From positions 434,001-498,000 of the forward strand of contig NZ_WKJI01000001.1 in the NCBI RefSeq assembly GCF_009674685.1: 64,000 nt of DNA. Reading direction: 5' to 3'. The DNA comes from Pedobacter puniceum (GTDB taxonomy: Bacteria; Bacteroidota; Bacteroidia; Sphingobacteriales; Sphingobacteriaceae). The position numbers were made by a program, and so were the translations under genes. The notes under the pieces are model-generated. The model searched no databases. It was not told where the DNA came from and worked only from the letters and a program-made list of their open reading frames with translations. Positions 49,281-56,902 of this stretch are shown piece by piece (position 1 is the stretch's first letter; the number at the start of each line of letters is the position of its first letter).

Positions 49281-50273
49281 TTAATCTTCTATTTCACTAA
49301 TGATTTCTTCTATAGATGTGGTAGCGCTACCTACGTGTTTAATTACAATAGCAGCGGCATAATTAGCAATTTGGCAAGCCTCATGCAAGTTAAAACCTAA
49401 TGCTAAACAGTAAGCCATTGTTGCAATTACGGTATCGCCAGCACCTGTAACATCATAAACTTCTGTAGCTTGCACAGGCAATACTTCACAAGATTGAGGC
49501 GTTAAGATAGCCATTCCTTCTTCTGATAAGGTTACCACCAGATGCTCTGTATGGGTGTTCTTGAAAATAACATCAGCAGCAGCTCTTAACTTTTCCTGAT
49601 TGTTGATATTTTCTATTCTAGAAGTTTCTGATAACTCTTTACGATTAGGTTTTATTAAAAAAGCTCCTTTATACTTACTATAATCTATGCCTTTAGGGTC
49701 TATTAAAACTTTTTTATAGTTACTATTAGCGTAGCTAATGATGTTTTGGCAAAGGTTGAAGGTGAGTAATCCTTTGTTATAATCAGATAGAATAATGATA
49801 TCAGCATCTGAAATCAAAGGTTTTACAGCTTCAAAAATTTGTTGTTCTAGCAAACTGTTTATTTCATGAAGATTTTCTCTATCTATCCTAACAATTTGAT
49901 GATTGCTTGCTAAAACTCTGGTTTTAATGGTGCTACTTCTACTATTATCAAAAAATAAAGCATCGCTATGGATATTTTTATCTTGTAGAATATTCTTTAT
50001 TTCTTTTCCAAAATCATCAGCACCTGCAACACTTGCTAAACTAACTTTTCCACCTAAAGCTGTAATGTTGTTGGCAACATTACCTGCACCTCCAATAATT
50101 TTAGATTCGTTTTTAACATTTACCACAGGAACTGGCGCTTCTGGCGATAAACGATTAGCATTACCAAAAATGTAATGATCTAACATGACATCGCCAATAA
50201 CCAATATATGAGGTGTTTTTTGTTGATTTAAATCTGATAATTTCTTGGAAAGCATTTCTTCTCTTTGATTCAA
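49281..50273 (-). CDS. rfaE1: D-glycero-beta-D-manno-heptose 7-phosphate kinase
   Basis: 330 residues, a PfkB/ribokinase-type kinase. N-terminal motif HILVIGDVMLDHYIFGNANR, then RLSPEAPVPVVNVKNESKII with GGAGNVANNITALGGKVSLA; the C-terminal anion-hole/ATP motif is VYDVTGAGDTVIATMAYCLA. It lacks the adenylyltransferase half of E. coli HldE, which is supplied by a separate gene here. It phosphorylates heptose 7-phosphate at C1. Two Met codons (residues 1 and 7) are possible starts. It begins 19 bp after the stop of the PolX-like gene, so the heptose operon may be transcribed from the PolX promoter. Confidence 0.92.
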   Translation of the reverse strand: MNQREEMLSKKLSDLNQQKTPHILVIGDVMLDHYIFGNANRLSPEAPVPVVNVKNESKIIGGAGNVANNITALGGKVSLASVAGADDFGKEIKNILQDKNIHSDALFFDNSRSSTIKTRVLASNHQIVRIDRENLHEINSLLEQQIFEAVKPLISDADIIILSDYNKGLLTFNLCQNIISYANSNYKKVLIDPKGIDYSKYKGAFLIKPNRKELSETSRIENINNQEKLRAAADVIFKNTHTEHLVVTLSEEGMAILTPQSCEVLPVQATEVYDVTGAGDTVIATMAYCLALGFNLHEACQIANYAAAIVIKHVGSATTSIEEIISEIED

Positions 50274-50292
50274 ATATAGCTAAAAGATGTTT

Positions 50293-51972
50293 TTATAGCG
50301 TTTGTTTTTTATTCTTGAAGTATGTATTGATACTGGCTAAATCAAAAGCATTAAGGCACTTTTCTTTAGTTAAACCACCTTTTCTAGCTACATATACGCC
50401 ATAGTTCATGTCGTAAAAACCTTCGTTACGGTGTGCATCTGGATTTATAGCTAATAAAACTCCTTTTTCTAATGCGTATTGATGCCATCTCCAATCTAAA
50501 TCTAAGCGTAGAGGATTTGCATTAATTTCTATAACTACTTGGTTTGCAGCGCAGGCATCAATAATTTTTTTATAATCTAAAGGATAACCGCTTCTGCTCA
50601 ATAATAAGCGACCTGTTGGGTGGCCTAAAATAGTAATATATGGGTTTTCTATAGCTTTTATTAAACGTTGAGTAGCTTTTTCTTCATCCATTTTTAGGTT
50701 TGAGTGTACAGAAGCCACAACAAAATCAAATTTTGCAAGGATTTCATCAGGGTAATCTAAACTTCCGTCTGATAAGATGTCTGATTCTATACCTTTGAAA
50801 ATTTTAAAAGGAGCTAATTTTTGGTTTAACTTTTCTATTTCTTCATGTTGCTGTAGAACACGTTCTATACTTAAACCGTTAGCATAAACTGCTGTTTTAG
50901 AGTGGTCGCACAAGCCTAAATACTCAAGTTTTAGTGTATCTCTGCAATAAACTGCCATTTCTTCAATACTATGTACACCATCACTCCAGGTACTGTGGTT
51001 GTGCAAGGTGCCTTTTAAATCTGCATAAGTAATTAAAGAAGGTAGTTGCTTATTTTGAGCTAAGGATATTTCGTTAAAATCTTCTCTTAATTCTGGTTCT
51101 ATATAAGATAATCCCGCAGCTTCATAAATCGCAGTTTCTGTAGCGTATTGATTTTGGTTAGCAGGTAAAAGTGCTTTAACTTTTTCTATATGAGCATTAA
51201 CACCTGTAGTTTCAAATAAACGATAAGCTAAAGTAGTTTCATCTGCTTCAAAGCATTTTATGCTTAGGCTGTTCTCGTCTTTAAATCTGATGCTGTTATC
51301 TGTAATTTCAAGATTGGAGATACCTTCTATTTGTTGAATTTTATCAGTGAAAAGTTTAAAATCTGCATTAACGATGATAAATGATAGCTCATCAATAATT
51401 TCACACTTCCTTCTAAACTCTCCGGTTACTAATATTTTAGTAGCATTGCTAAGTTTAATCAGTAAGTCTTGATATTGTGTAACGATAGGTTCCAAACGGG
51501 CATATAAAAAACGACCATTACTTGCCATCTTAAACTCAATAGCTTTTTTTATTTCTTCTTGAGTTTTTAAGCCAAATCCTTTTGCTTCTATTAAACGGTT
51601 TTCATTACAAGCATAATAGAGCTCGCCAACATTTTCAATACCTAAACTTTTCCAGATAATGATGATTTTTTTAGGCCCTAAACCTTTAATGCTTAGCATA
51701 TCTAAAATCCCGATAGGGGTAATAGCAACCAAATCGTTTAGTTCTTTTAAGCCTCCGGTATTAAAAAGTTCTATAACTTTAGTAGCTATACTTTTTCCAA
51801 TACCATCAATTTTATCAAGCTCATCATGGGCTTTATCTTTTAATTTGAATGGAAGTTTATCAACCTTAAAAGAAGCATTGGCAACAGATTTTATTTTAAA
51901 TGGATTTTCTTCATGAAGCTCCATCAATTGAGCTAATAACTTTAAGGTTCTAGATATCTCTTTATTTTCCAT
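50293..51972 (-). CDS. PolX-like protein: degenerate polymerase domain plus intact PHP phosphoesterase
   Basis: 559 residues with family-X layout: a helical 8-kDa-like part and helix-hairpin-helix motifs (IDGIGKSIATKVIEL, LSIKGLGPKKIIIIW), the nucleotidyltransferase fold at about 150-290, and a C-terminal PHP domain from about 319. The polymerase motif normally reads G-S-x-R-R-x-x-E-x-x-x-D-x-D; here it is GEFRRKCEIIDELSFII, so the two metal aspartates are Glu and Ser. The third (usually VDLR) is in SLSIKCFEADE and becomes Lys. The SKxHN-like segment is also changed. PHP ligands are all present: LHNHSTWSDG, GLCDHSKTA, VASVHSNL, ILGHPTGRL, INPDAHR. I infer a metal phosphoesterase or exonuclease without polymerase activity. 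Confidence 0.85.
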   Translation of the reverse strand: MENKEISRTLKLLAQLMELHEENPFKIKSVANASFKVDKLPFKLKDKAHDELDKIDGIGKSIATKVIELFNTGGLKELNDLVAITPIGILDMLSIKGLGPKKIIIIWKSLGIENVGELYYACNENRLIEAKGFGLKTQEEIKKAIEFKMASNGRFLYARLEPIVTQYQDLLIKLSNATKILVTGEFRRKCEIIDELSFIIVNADFKLFTDKIQQIEGISNLEITDNSIRFKDENSLSIKCFEADETTLAYRLFETTGVNAHIEKVKALLPANQNQYATETAIYEAAGLSYIEPELREDFNEISLAQNKQLPSLITYADLKGTLHNHSTWSDGVHSIEEMAVYCRDTLKLEYLGLCDHSKTAVYANGLSIERVLQQHEEIEKLNQKLAPFKIFKGIESDILSDGSLDYPDEILAKFDFVVASVHSNLKMDEEKATQRLIKAIENPYITILGHPTGRLLLSRSGYPLDYKKIIDACAANQVVIEINANPLRLDLDWRWHQYALEKGVLLAINPDAHRNEGFYDMNYGVYVARKGGLTKEKCLNAFDLASINTYFKNKKQTL

Positions 51973-51991
51973 GTTGTTTTAAAAAAGATAT

Positions 51992-51999
51992 CAAAGGTA
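51992..51999 (-). promoter_or_regulatory. Candidate -7 element of the PolX-like/heptose operon
   Basis: Minus-strand sequence TACCTTTG fits TAnnTTTG and lies 19 bp before the ATG at 51972. No -33 TTTG at the expected distance. Confidence 0.45.
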
Positions 52000-52046
52000 A
52001 GATAATGAAGCAAAATCATCATGCTAAATCTCTTTATAAAGGAAGA

Positions 52047-53045
52047 TTATTTCTTTATCACTTTAAAAACTTCAGGTTCTTTATTCACATACTCAACTTG
52101 AAGTATATATAAACCAGGGGCATCATCTATATAAAAATCTGCCAGCTGTTGGCCTGCATCAAAAAACTTGCTATGCTTTTGTAAAACCACACCATTTAAG
52201 TTGGTGATTGTAAATTTTACTAATCCTTTTTCTGGGTTATGAAAGCTTAATTTAAAATCACTCTCAAAAGGATTTGGGAAAATTGTGGCATGCTGATTAG
52301 TAGCCAGAATATCTTCTTTTTTTATTGTTGAAACATCTCGAGATGATATGGTTTTTATACTATCAAGATTAGGTTTTAGGCTTGCCAATTGTTTTTCATT
52401 TCTAAGCTGTTTAATGACCAAATCATCCATTTCCCATACCGATTTTAAACATTGCTGCATGCCAATATGAGAACCTTTGATAGGATTAATTTTATGTGTA
52501 AGCACTATAACATTATTTATTTTAACAATTAAACGCTCGTTCTCTTGTTTTAATTCATAAGTGTTGCTCTTCGTTTTATCAAAATTTTGATTTCTCAAAA
52601 TATGGGATATATCTTTATAAACCATGTAATTCCAAGCATTATTGAAGAAAGCTAACCTGATTTTACCTTTAAAATCAAAATCAACTTGAAATATTTCTCT
52701 ACTATTTCCCTTTCCTTGGGTAATGGCATTTCCCCATTGGAAATCAATCATATCGGTATGGTCTCCACCGCTGATATAGTTGGCTTTAAAGGAGATAGAG
52801 AAGTCTCGTTCAGTATTAAAACCTTTGATGTTTTGCGTTTGCCATTGGCAACCCCGATTAGTAAAGTTGATAAACTTCTTTTCTAGTTTAAGCTTTCCGT
52901 TGATTATAGATACTTTAAAATCTTTATTGTCTTTAATGCGCCATTGGTTGCTATTATTCTTAAAGTTTTCTTTAAAGATGATTTTTTCCTGAGCAATTGC
53001 TTTACCCAAAAAGAAGAAGAAGAGGATAGGTAACAATATTTTCAT
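52047..53045 (-). CDS. Secreted protein with type 9 secretion sorting domain
   Basis: 332 residues. Signal peptide (KILLPILFFFFLGKAIAQ), then a jellyroll/concanavalin-like domain at about 20-215 (IIFKENFKNNSNQWRIKDNK, FSISFKANYISGGDHTDMID, KINNVIVLTHKINPIKGSHI), a short linker, and a C-terminal T9SS type A sorting domain (ATIFPNPFESDFKLSFHNPE, then PGLYILQVEYVNKEPEVFKV). The domain directs export through the outer membrane and attachment at the surface. The N-terminal domain resembles glycan-binding lectin-like modules, so carbohydrate binding is possible but unproven. It lies alone between the sppA terminator and the PolX-like gene. Confidence 0.88.
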   Translation of the reverse strand: MKILLPILFFFFLGKAIAQEKIIFKENFKNNSNQWRIKDNKDFKVSIINGKLKLEKKFINFTNRGCQWQTQNIKGFNTERDFSISFKANYISGGDHTDMIDFQWGNAITQGKGNSREIFQVDFDFKGKIRLAFFNNAWNYMVYKDISHILRNQNFDKTKSNTYELKQENERLIVKINNVIVLTHKINPIKGSHIGMQQCLKSVWEMDDLVIKQLRNEKQLASLKPNLDSIKTISSRDVSTIKKEDILATNQHATIFPNPFESDFKLSFHNPEKGLVKFTITNLNGVVLQKHSKFFDAGQQLADFYIDDAPGLYILQVEYVNKEPEVFKVIKK

Positions 53046-53069
53046 AGGTTTAATATGTTTTATAGGGTG

Positions 53070-53110
53070 TTAAAATAAAAAAATCCCCTTAATAAATTCA
53101 TTAAGGGGAT
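53070..53110 (-). terminator. Rho-independent terminator of sppA
   Basis: ATCCCCTTAAT (53083-53093) pairs perfectly with ATTAAGGGGAT (53100-53110), with a 6-nt loop. On the minus strand it is followed by TTTTTTTATTTTA. It is 20 bp after the sppA stop. Confidence 0.93.
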
Positions 53111-53130
53111 GATTAAATTCTTGTAACTCG

Positions 53131-54891
53131 TTATTCTACAACTAAATTATAAGGCATTTTTGCTTGTATACCCTTTAGCTGAGTAATCTCTTTAATGTTT
53201 TTGTAATGAATATAGCTATCGCCTAGTTCTTGTTTTACAAAGTAGGTTTTGATGTTTTCTCCAGATTTATCTAGAAAACCTAGGAGACCATCTTTCTTCT
53301 CAGGATAATTGACAATTCTATACTCTTTGATTTTAGCTTTTTTAGCAGCAGCTTTAATAGCATCTTCAATATGCCCTATACGGTCTACTAAGCCTAACTT
53401 TACTGCTTGTTGGCCTGTCCAAACGCGACCTTGCCCAATACTATCTACATACTGCTGAGAGATTTTTCTGCCATCGGCAACTCTCTTAGTAAAATCATTA
53501 TAAGTACGGTTTACTTCTTTTTGTAGAAGCATTTTTTCTGCCTCTGTTAAAGGCCTAGAGATATTTCCTAAATCTGCATATTCGCTGGTTTTAACTCCAT
53601 CAAACGTTACCCCAAGTTTCTCATTAAAGAAGCCTTTCATGTTAGGTAAAATTGCAAATACACCTATAGAACCCGTAATGGTATTAGGCTCGGCAAAGAT
53701 AGAATCTGCTGCACAAGCAATATAATATCCTCCAGATGCAGCATAATCTCCCATGGTAACCATAATAGGTTTAACTTTTTTAGTTAATACCACCTCTCTC
53801 CAAATAACATCAGACGCTAAAGCACTACCACCTGGACTGTTTACTCTTAATACAACAGCTTTAATTTTATCATCCTCACGGGCTTTCCTTAATGCTCTAG
53901 ATACAGTTTCAGAACCAATAGTATTTTCATCACCCTCACCACCCATAATATCACCATTAGCATAAACTACCGCAATTCTGTCTTTTGCAGTACTGGTATT
54001 TTTTATAGATGAAACATAGTCTGATAAACTAATCGTAGTTAAATCATCTTTTAAATCTGTTTTAGTGAGTTTTTTTAATTCAGCAAGTACTTCATCTTTA
54101 TACTTTAAGCCATCAACCAGCTTAAGTTTAACAGCATCTTCAGGAGAACGAGATTGTAATTTATTAGCGATAGCATACACGCTATCCTGAGGTATTTTTC
54201 TGCTAGCGGCAATTCCTTTAGTGAAATTTTCAAATAAAGAGCCTAATAAAGCTGTCATTTGTTGCTTATTAGCATCGCTCATGCTTTCTAAAATAAAAGG
54301 CTCAACGGCACTTTTATAAGTTCCTACCTTAATAATTTGTGGCTCAATAGCTAATTTTTCTAAAGCGCCTTTAAAAAAGCTAATTTGTGAACTAAAACCT
54401 TTAAGTTCTAATATACCTTGAGGATTCAAATAAACTTTGTTAGCTACTGATGCCAAATAATAAGCACCCTGACTGTATACTTCGCTATAAGCAATGATAA
54501 ATTTGCCAGATTTTTTGAAGTTAATCAGCTCATTTCTGATTTCTTCTAACGTTGCCATACCTGTTAAAACATAGCTTACATCAAGATAAATACCTTTTAT
54601 TTTATCATCGTCTTTAGCGTTTTTAATACTTTTTAGGATATCATTTAATCCTAATACTTTTTCACTTTTTAAAGGACCAAAATCAACATCCTCAAAGGGG
54701 TTATCTGCTGAACGCTCAGTAATAGGGAAGTTAAGGTTTACATAAAGAATACTATTTTCTTTAACCTCAGCAGTTTTTTCTGTACTACTTACCAATGCAG
54801 TAATTCCACCAATAACGATAACAGTAAATATGAGTAAGGTTAGGAAAAAACCTAACATTGATGCGAAAACAAATTTGAAGAATTGTTTCAT
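53131..54891 (-). CDS. sppA: Signal peptide peptidase SppA, long (67K) type
   Basis: 586 residues with an N-terminal membrane anchor (LGFFLTLLIFTVIVIGGITA) and two tandem crotonase-like S49 domains. The catalytic Lys is in IIKVGTYKSAVEPF of the first domain, and the catalytic Ser in MGDYAASGGYYIACAADSI of the second, as in E. coli SppA, where the dyad spans the two halves. GGSALASDVIWREV and GSIGVFAILPNMKGF are further signatures. It degrades cleaved signal peptides in the membrane. Length and dyad are standard. It is divergent from folK with 79 bp between the starts and has a strong terminator. Confidence 0.95.
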   Translation of the reverse strand: MKQFFKFVFASMLGFFLTLLIFTVIVIGGITALVSSTEKTAEVKENSILYVNLNFPITERSADNPFEDVDFGPLKSEKVLGLNDILKSIKNAKDDDKIKGIYLDVSYVLTGMATLEEIRNELINFKKSGKFIIAYSEVYSQGAYYLASVANKVYLNPQGILELKGFSSQISFFKGALEKLAIEPQIIKVGTYKSAVEPFILESMSDANKQQMTALLGSLFENFTKGIAASRKIPQDSVYAIANKLQSRSPEDAVKLKLVDGLKYKDEVLAELKKLTKTDLKDDLTTISLSDYVSSIKNTSTAKDRIAVVYANGDIMGGEGDENTIGSETVSRALRKAREDDKIKAVVLRVNSPGGSALASDVIWREVVLTKKVKPIMVTMGDYAASGGYYIACAADSIFAEPNTITGSIGVFAILPNMKGFFNEKLGVTFDGVKTSEYADLGNISRPLTEAEKMLLQKEVNRTYNDFTKRVADGRKISQQYVDSIGQGRVWTGQQAVKLGLVDRIGHIEDAIKAAAKKAKIKEYRIVNYPEKKDGLLGFLDKSGENIKTYFVKQELGDSYIHYKNIKEITQLKGIQAKMPYNLVVE

Positions 54892-54923
54892 AAAAAGAAT
54901 TATTGTTTTAACTATGCAAAATA

Positions 54924-54931
54924 CAAATATA
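54924..54931 (-). promoter_or_regulatory. Candidate -7 element of sppA
   Basis: Minus-strand TATATTTG fits TAnnTTTG, 32 bp before the sppA ATG. No -33 at the standard spacing. Confidence 0.45.
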
Positions 54932-54970
54932 AGTTTTAGACAAGCAAGGTTTTCATTTGTTACAACATTT

Positions 54971-55480
54971 ATGTGTCAGGTTTACTTGGGTTTAGGTACA
55001 AATTTAGGAGATAGGTTAAATAATCTCGAAACAGCTGTAGCTTCAATTGCAAAAAAGGTAGGAAAGATTATTGCTTGTTCTTCAATTTATCAGACTGCGG
55101 CATGGGGAAATACCAATCAACCAGATTTTCTTAATATGGTTGTGGGTGTAGAAACAGCTCTTAATCCTAAAAATTTATTAGAAAATACCCAACAAATAGA
55201 GTTAGAAATGGGTAGAGTACGTAAAGAGCATTGGGGAGAACGTAATATTGATATAGATATATTGTTTTATGAAGAAATAGTTTTAATTTCAAGTAACCTT
55301 TCTATCCCGCATCCGTATATTGCGGATAGAAAATTTGTTTTAGCACCTTTGTTAGAGCTCATTCCAGATTTTAAACATCCCATACAAAATAAAACAGTTA
55401 GAAATTTGTATTTAAACTGCGAAGATAGGATGGAGGTACTTAAAACAAACTTAATATTAAATTATTTACATGGATCATAA
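54971..55480 (+). CDS. folK: Hydroxymethyldihydropterin pyrophosphokinase
   Basis: 169 residues from the ATG at 54971 (MCQVYLGLGTNLGDRLNNLE), the normal FolK start; upstream in-frame ATGs (54914 and earlier) add non-homologous residues and run into the sppA promoter. It transfers pyrophosphate from ATP to the pterin in folate synthesis. Motifs: GLGTNLGDR, SSIYQTAAWGNTNQPDFLNM, LLENTQQIELEMGRVRKEHW, and GERNIDIDILFYEE with the catalytic D-x-D. PHPYIADRKFVLAPLLEL is the final signature. No other folate genes are adjacent. It overlaps the Hpt gene by 11 bp. Confidence 0.95.
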   Translation: MCQVYLGLGTNLGDRLNNLETAVASIAKKVGKIIACSSIYQTAAWGNTNQPDFLNMVVGVETALNPKNLLENTQQIELEMGRVRKEHWGERNIDIDILFYEEIVLISSNLSIPHPYIADRKFVLAPLLELIPDFKHPIQNKTVRNLYLNCEDRMEVLKTNLILNYLHGS

Positions 55481-55841
55481 TCAAATTATTATTGACCTTT
55501 CATATTTAAGAGAAGTGGCTAGTGAAAATATAGAATTTATGGTTGAGATGATTGATATATTTCTTGACCAAACACCAGGTTATTTAAGTAATCTGAGTGA
55601 TGCTATTGAAAATAAAAATTGGCAGAAAATTGCTGAATCAGCACATAAAATAAAACCAACATTGGGTTTTATGGGTATAGAGTCTGCTAGAGAAACTATG
55701 GCGGAAATAGAGCTTAACGCCCGTAAACAAGAGGATTTTGAAAATATAGTTTTAAAGTACAACCAAATGCAAGAAGTCTTTAAAACTATATTTATTAAGT
55801 TAGAAGAGAAGAAGCAAGAGCTTCTTGCTCAGGATAATTAA
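55470..55841 (+). CDS. Histidine-containing phosphotransfer (Hpt) domain protein
   Basis: 123 residues forming one four-helix Hpt domain. The phospho-accepting histidine is in IAESAHKIKPTLGFMG, close to the consensus AHxLKG, though Pro replaces the usual Gly. LSYLREVASENIEFMVEMID precedes it and the last helices end in LEEKKQELLAQDN. It should relay phosphate between a hybrid kinase and a response regulator. There is no kinase or regulator next to it; it is translationally coupled to folK, an odd partner. It overlaps purS on the other strand by 4 bp. Confidence 0.85.
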   Translation: MDHNQIIIDLSYLREVASENIEFMVEMIDIFLDQTPGYLSNLSDAIENKNWQKIAESAHKIKPTLGFMGIESARETMAEIELNARKQEDFENIVLKYNQMQEVFKTIFIKLEEKKQELLAQDN

Positions 55842-56092
55842 ATTTCTTTTATCTCGAAATTATAGCTTTCCATAATTAGGTTAGCCAAAAGTTTTTTACA
55901 AGCTGTTTCTACTTTTTCAGAAGCAGCTTCTTTACTTTCTGCCTCTACTTCTAAAGTAATGTGTCTGCCAATTCTTACGTTGCTAATTTCTGGAAGACCT
56001 AAATTTTTCATGCTTCCGGTTACTGCTTTACCTTGAGGGTCAAGAATCTCTTTAAGTGGCATTACATCAATCTCTGCTAAAAACTTTTTCAT
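55838..56092 (-). CDS. purS: Phosphoribosylformylglycinamidine synthase subunit PurS
   Basis: 84 residues, the usual size of PurS, the small structural subunit that joins PurL and PurQ in the Bacillus-type purine synthase. Recognisable: AEIDVMPLKEILDPQGKAVT, SMKNLGLPEISNVRIGRHIT, and ACKKLLANLIMESYNFEI. No purL, purQ or other purine gene is adjacent, which is unusual because purS normally sits in a pur operon. It implies that the genome encodes the three-subunit enzyme rather than the single large PurL. It lies 51 bp after pssA and may be its operon partner. Confidence 0.92.
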   Translation of the reverse strand: MKKFLAEIDVMPLKEILDPQGKAVTGSMKNLGLPEISNVRIGRHITLEVEAESKEAASEKVETACKKLLANLIMESYNFEIKEI

Positions 56093-56143
56093 TTTATTGT
56101 TTAAGGATAATGTTTGATTAAGTTCTTCACTTAACCAAAGAAT

Positions 56144-56818
56144 TTAATTTTTTGAATAACTAAAATGTATTTGTGATAATATAATATACCAAACTAAAAT
56201 AAGCGGTATGGCGGCAAATTTAAGAAAAGCAAGGCATACTACAGAAATAATCAGGAAAATGAATTTATATTGATTTTCTTTCCATCCTAAGTTGCTGATT
56301 TTCATAGAGAATAATCTTATCTCGCTTACTAAAAGCCAGCACAAAACAAGCGTTAAGCTTATTAAAAACCAAGGCTGGCTTACAAAAGCAAAGCTATCTG
56401 CTAAATAAGGAAGTGAAATAACTAGAAAAGTATTCATAGGTGTGTTTAAACCTATAAAATCTTCAGTTTGGCGTTCATCTACATTAAATTTAGCTAATCT
56501 TAAAGCAGAGAAAACGGTAATCAAGAAACCAGCATAAGCTAAATAGGGAATGGATACATCTTGCAACATTTGATAAATGATAACACCTGGTAAAAAACCA
56601 AAGCTAATCACATCGGCTAAAGAATCTAACTCTTTACCTATTTCTGATTTTACATGAAGTAAACGAGCTGCAAAACCATCAAAAAAATCAAATATTCCTG
56701 AGAGTATAACAAAAAAGGCAACCGTTTTAAGGTCGCCATTAAATGCGTAAATGATTCCTATACAACCAGAAAAAAGGTTGGCACAGGTTAACATATTAGG
56801 AATGTGCTTTTTTATCAT
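56144..56818 (-). CDS. pssA: CDP-diacylglycerol-serine O-phosphatidyltransferase
   Basis: 224 residues with about six to eight membrane helices. The CDP-alcohol phosphotransferase signature D-x2-D-G-x2-A-R-x8-G-x3-D-x3-D is complete: FDFFDGFAARLLHVKSEIGK followed by ELDSLADVISFG. HIPNMLTCANLFSGCIGIIY at the start is also typical. It makes phosphatidylserine, the precursor of phosphatidylethanolamine, at the inner membrane. A phosphatidylserine decarboxylase gene is not in the window. It lies between rho and purS on the same strand, 84 bp after the rho stop. Confidence 0.93.
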   Translation of the reverse strand: MIKKHIPNMLTCANLFSGCIGIIYAFNGDLKTVAFFVILSGIFDFFDGFAARLLHVKSEIGKELDSLADVISFGFLPGVIIYQMLQDVSIPYLAYAGFLITVFSALRLAKFNVDERQTEDFIGLNTPMNTFLVISLPYLADSFAFVSQPWFLISLTLVLCWLLVSEIRLFSMKISNLGWKENQYKFIFLIISVVCLAFLKFAAIPLILVWYIILSQIHFSYSKN

Positions 56819-56863
56819 GCTAATTAGGATGAAAGAGTAAAGAAAAAAGACAATTATAATTCT

Positions 56864-56898
56864 CTATCCTTATTTTTTACTCTTTATTCTCTATTCTT
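56864..56898 (-). repeat. Degenerate 7-bp tandem repeat after rho
   Basis: Plus-strand heptamers CTATCCT, TATTTTT, TACTCTT, TATTCTC, TATTCTT run up to 4 bp from the rho stop codon; on the coding strand they read AAGAATA, GAGAATA, AAGAGTA and so on. It is the same style as the repeats behind valS and the EVE gene. Confidence 0.7.
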
Positions 56899-56902
56899 AA
56901 AA

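Noticed and set aside
54830-54970. Longer N-terminus for folK
   Set aside because: The extra codons overlap sppA and its promoter and do not resemble FolK; the ATG at 54971 gives the standard start.
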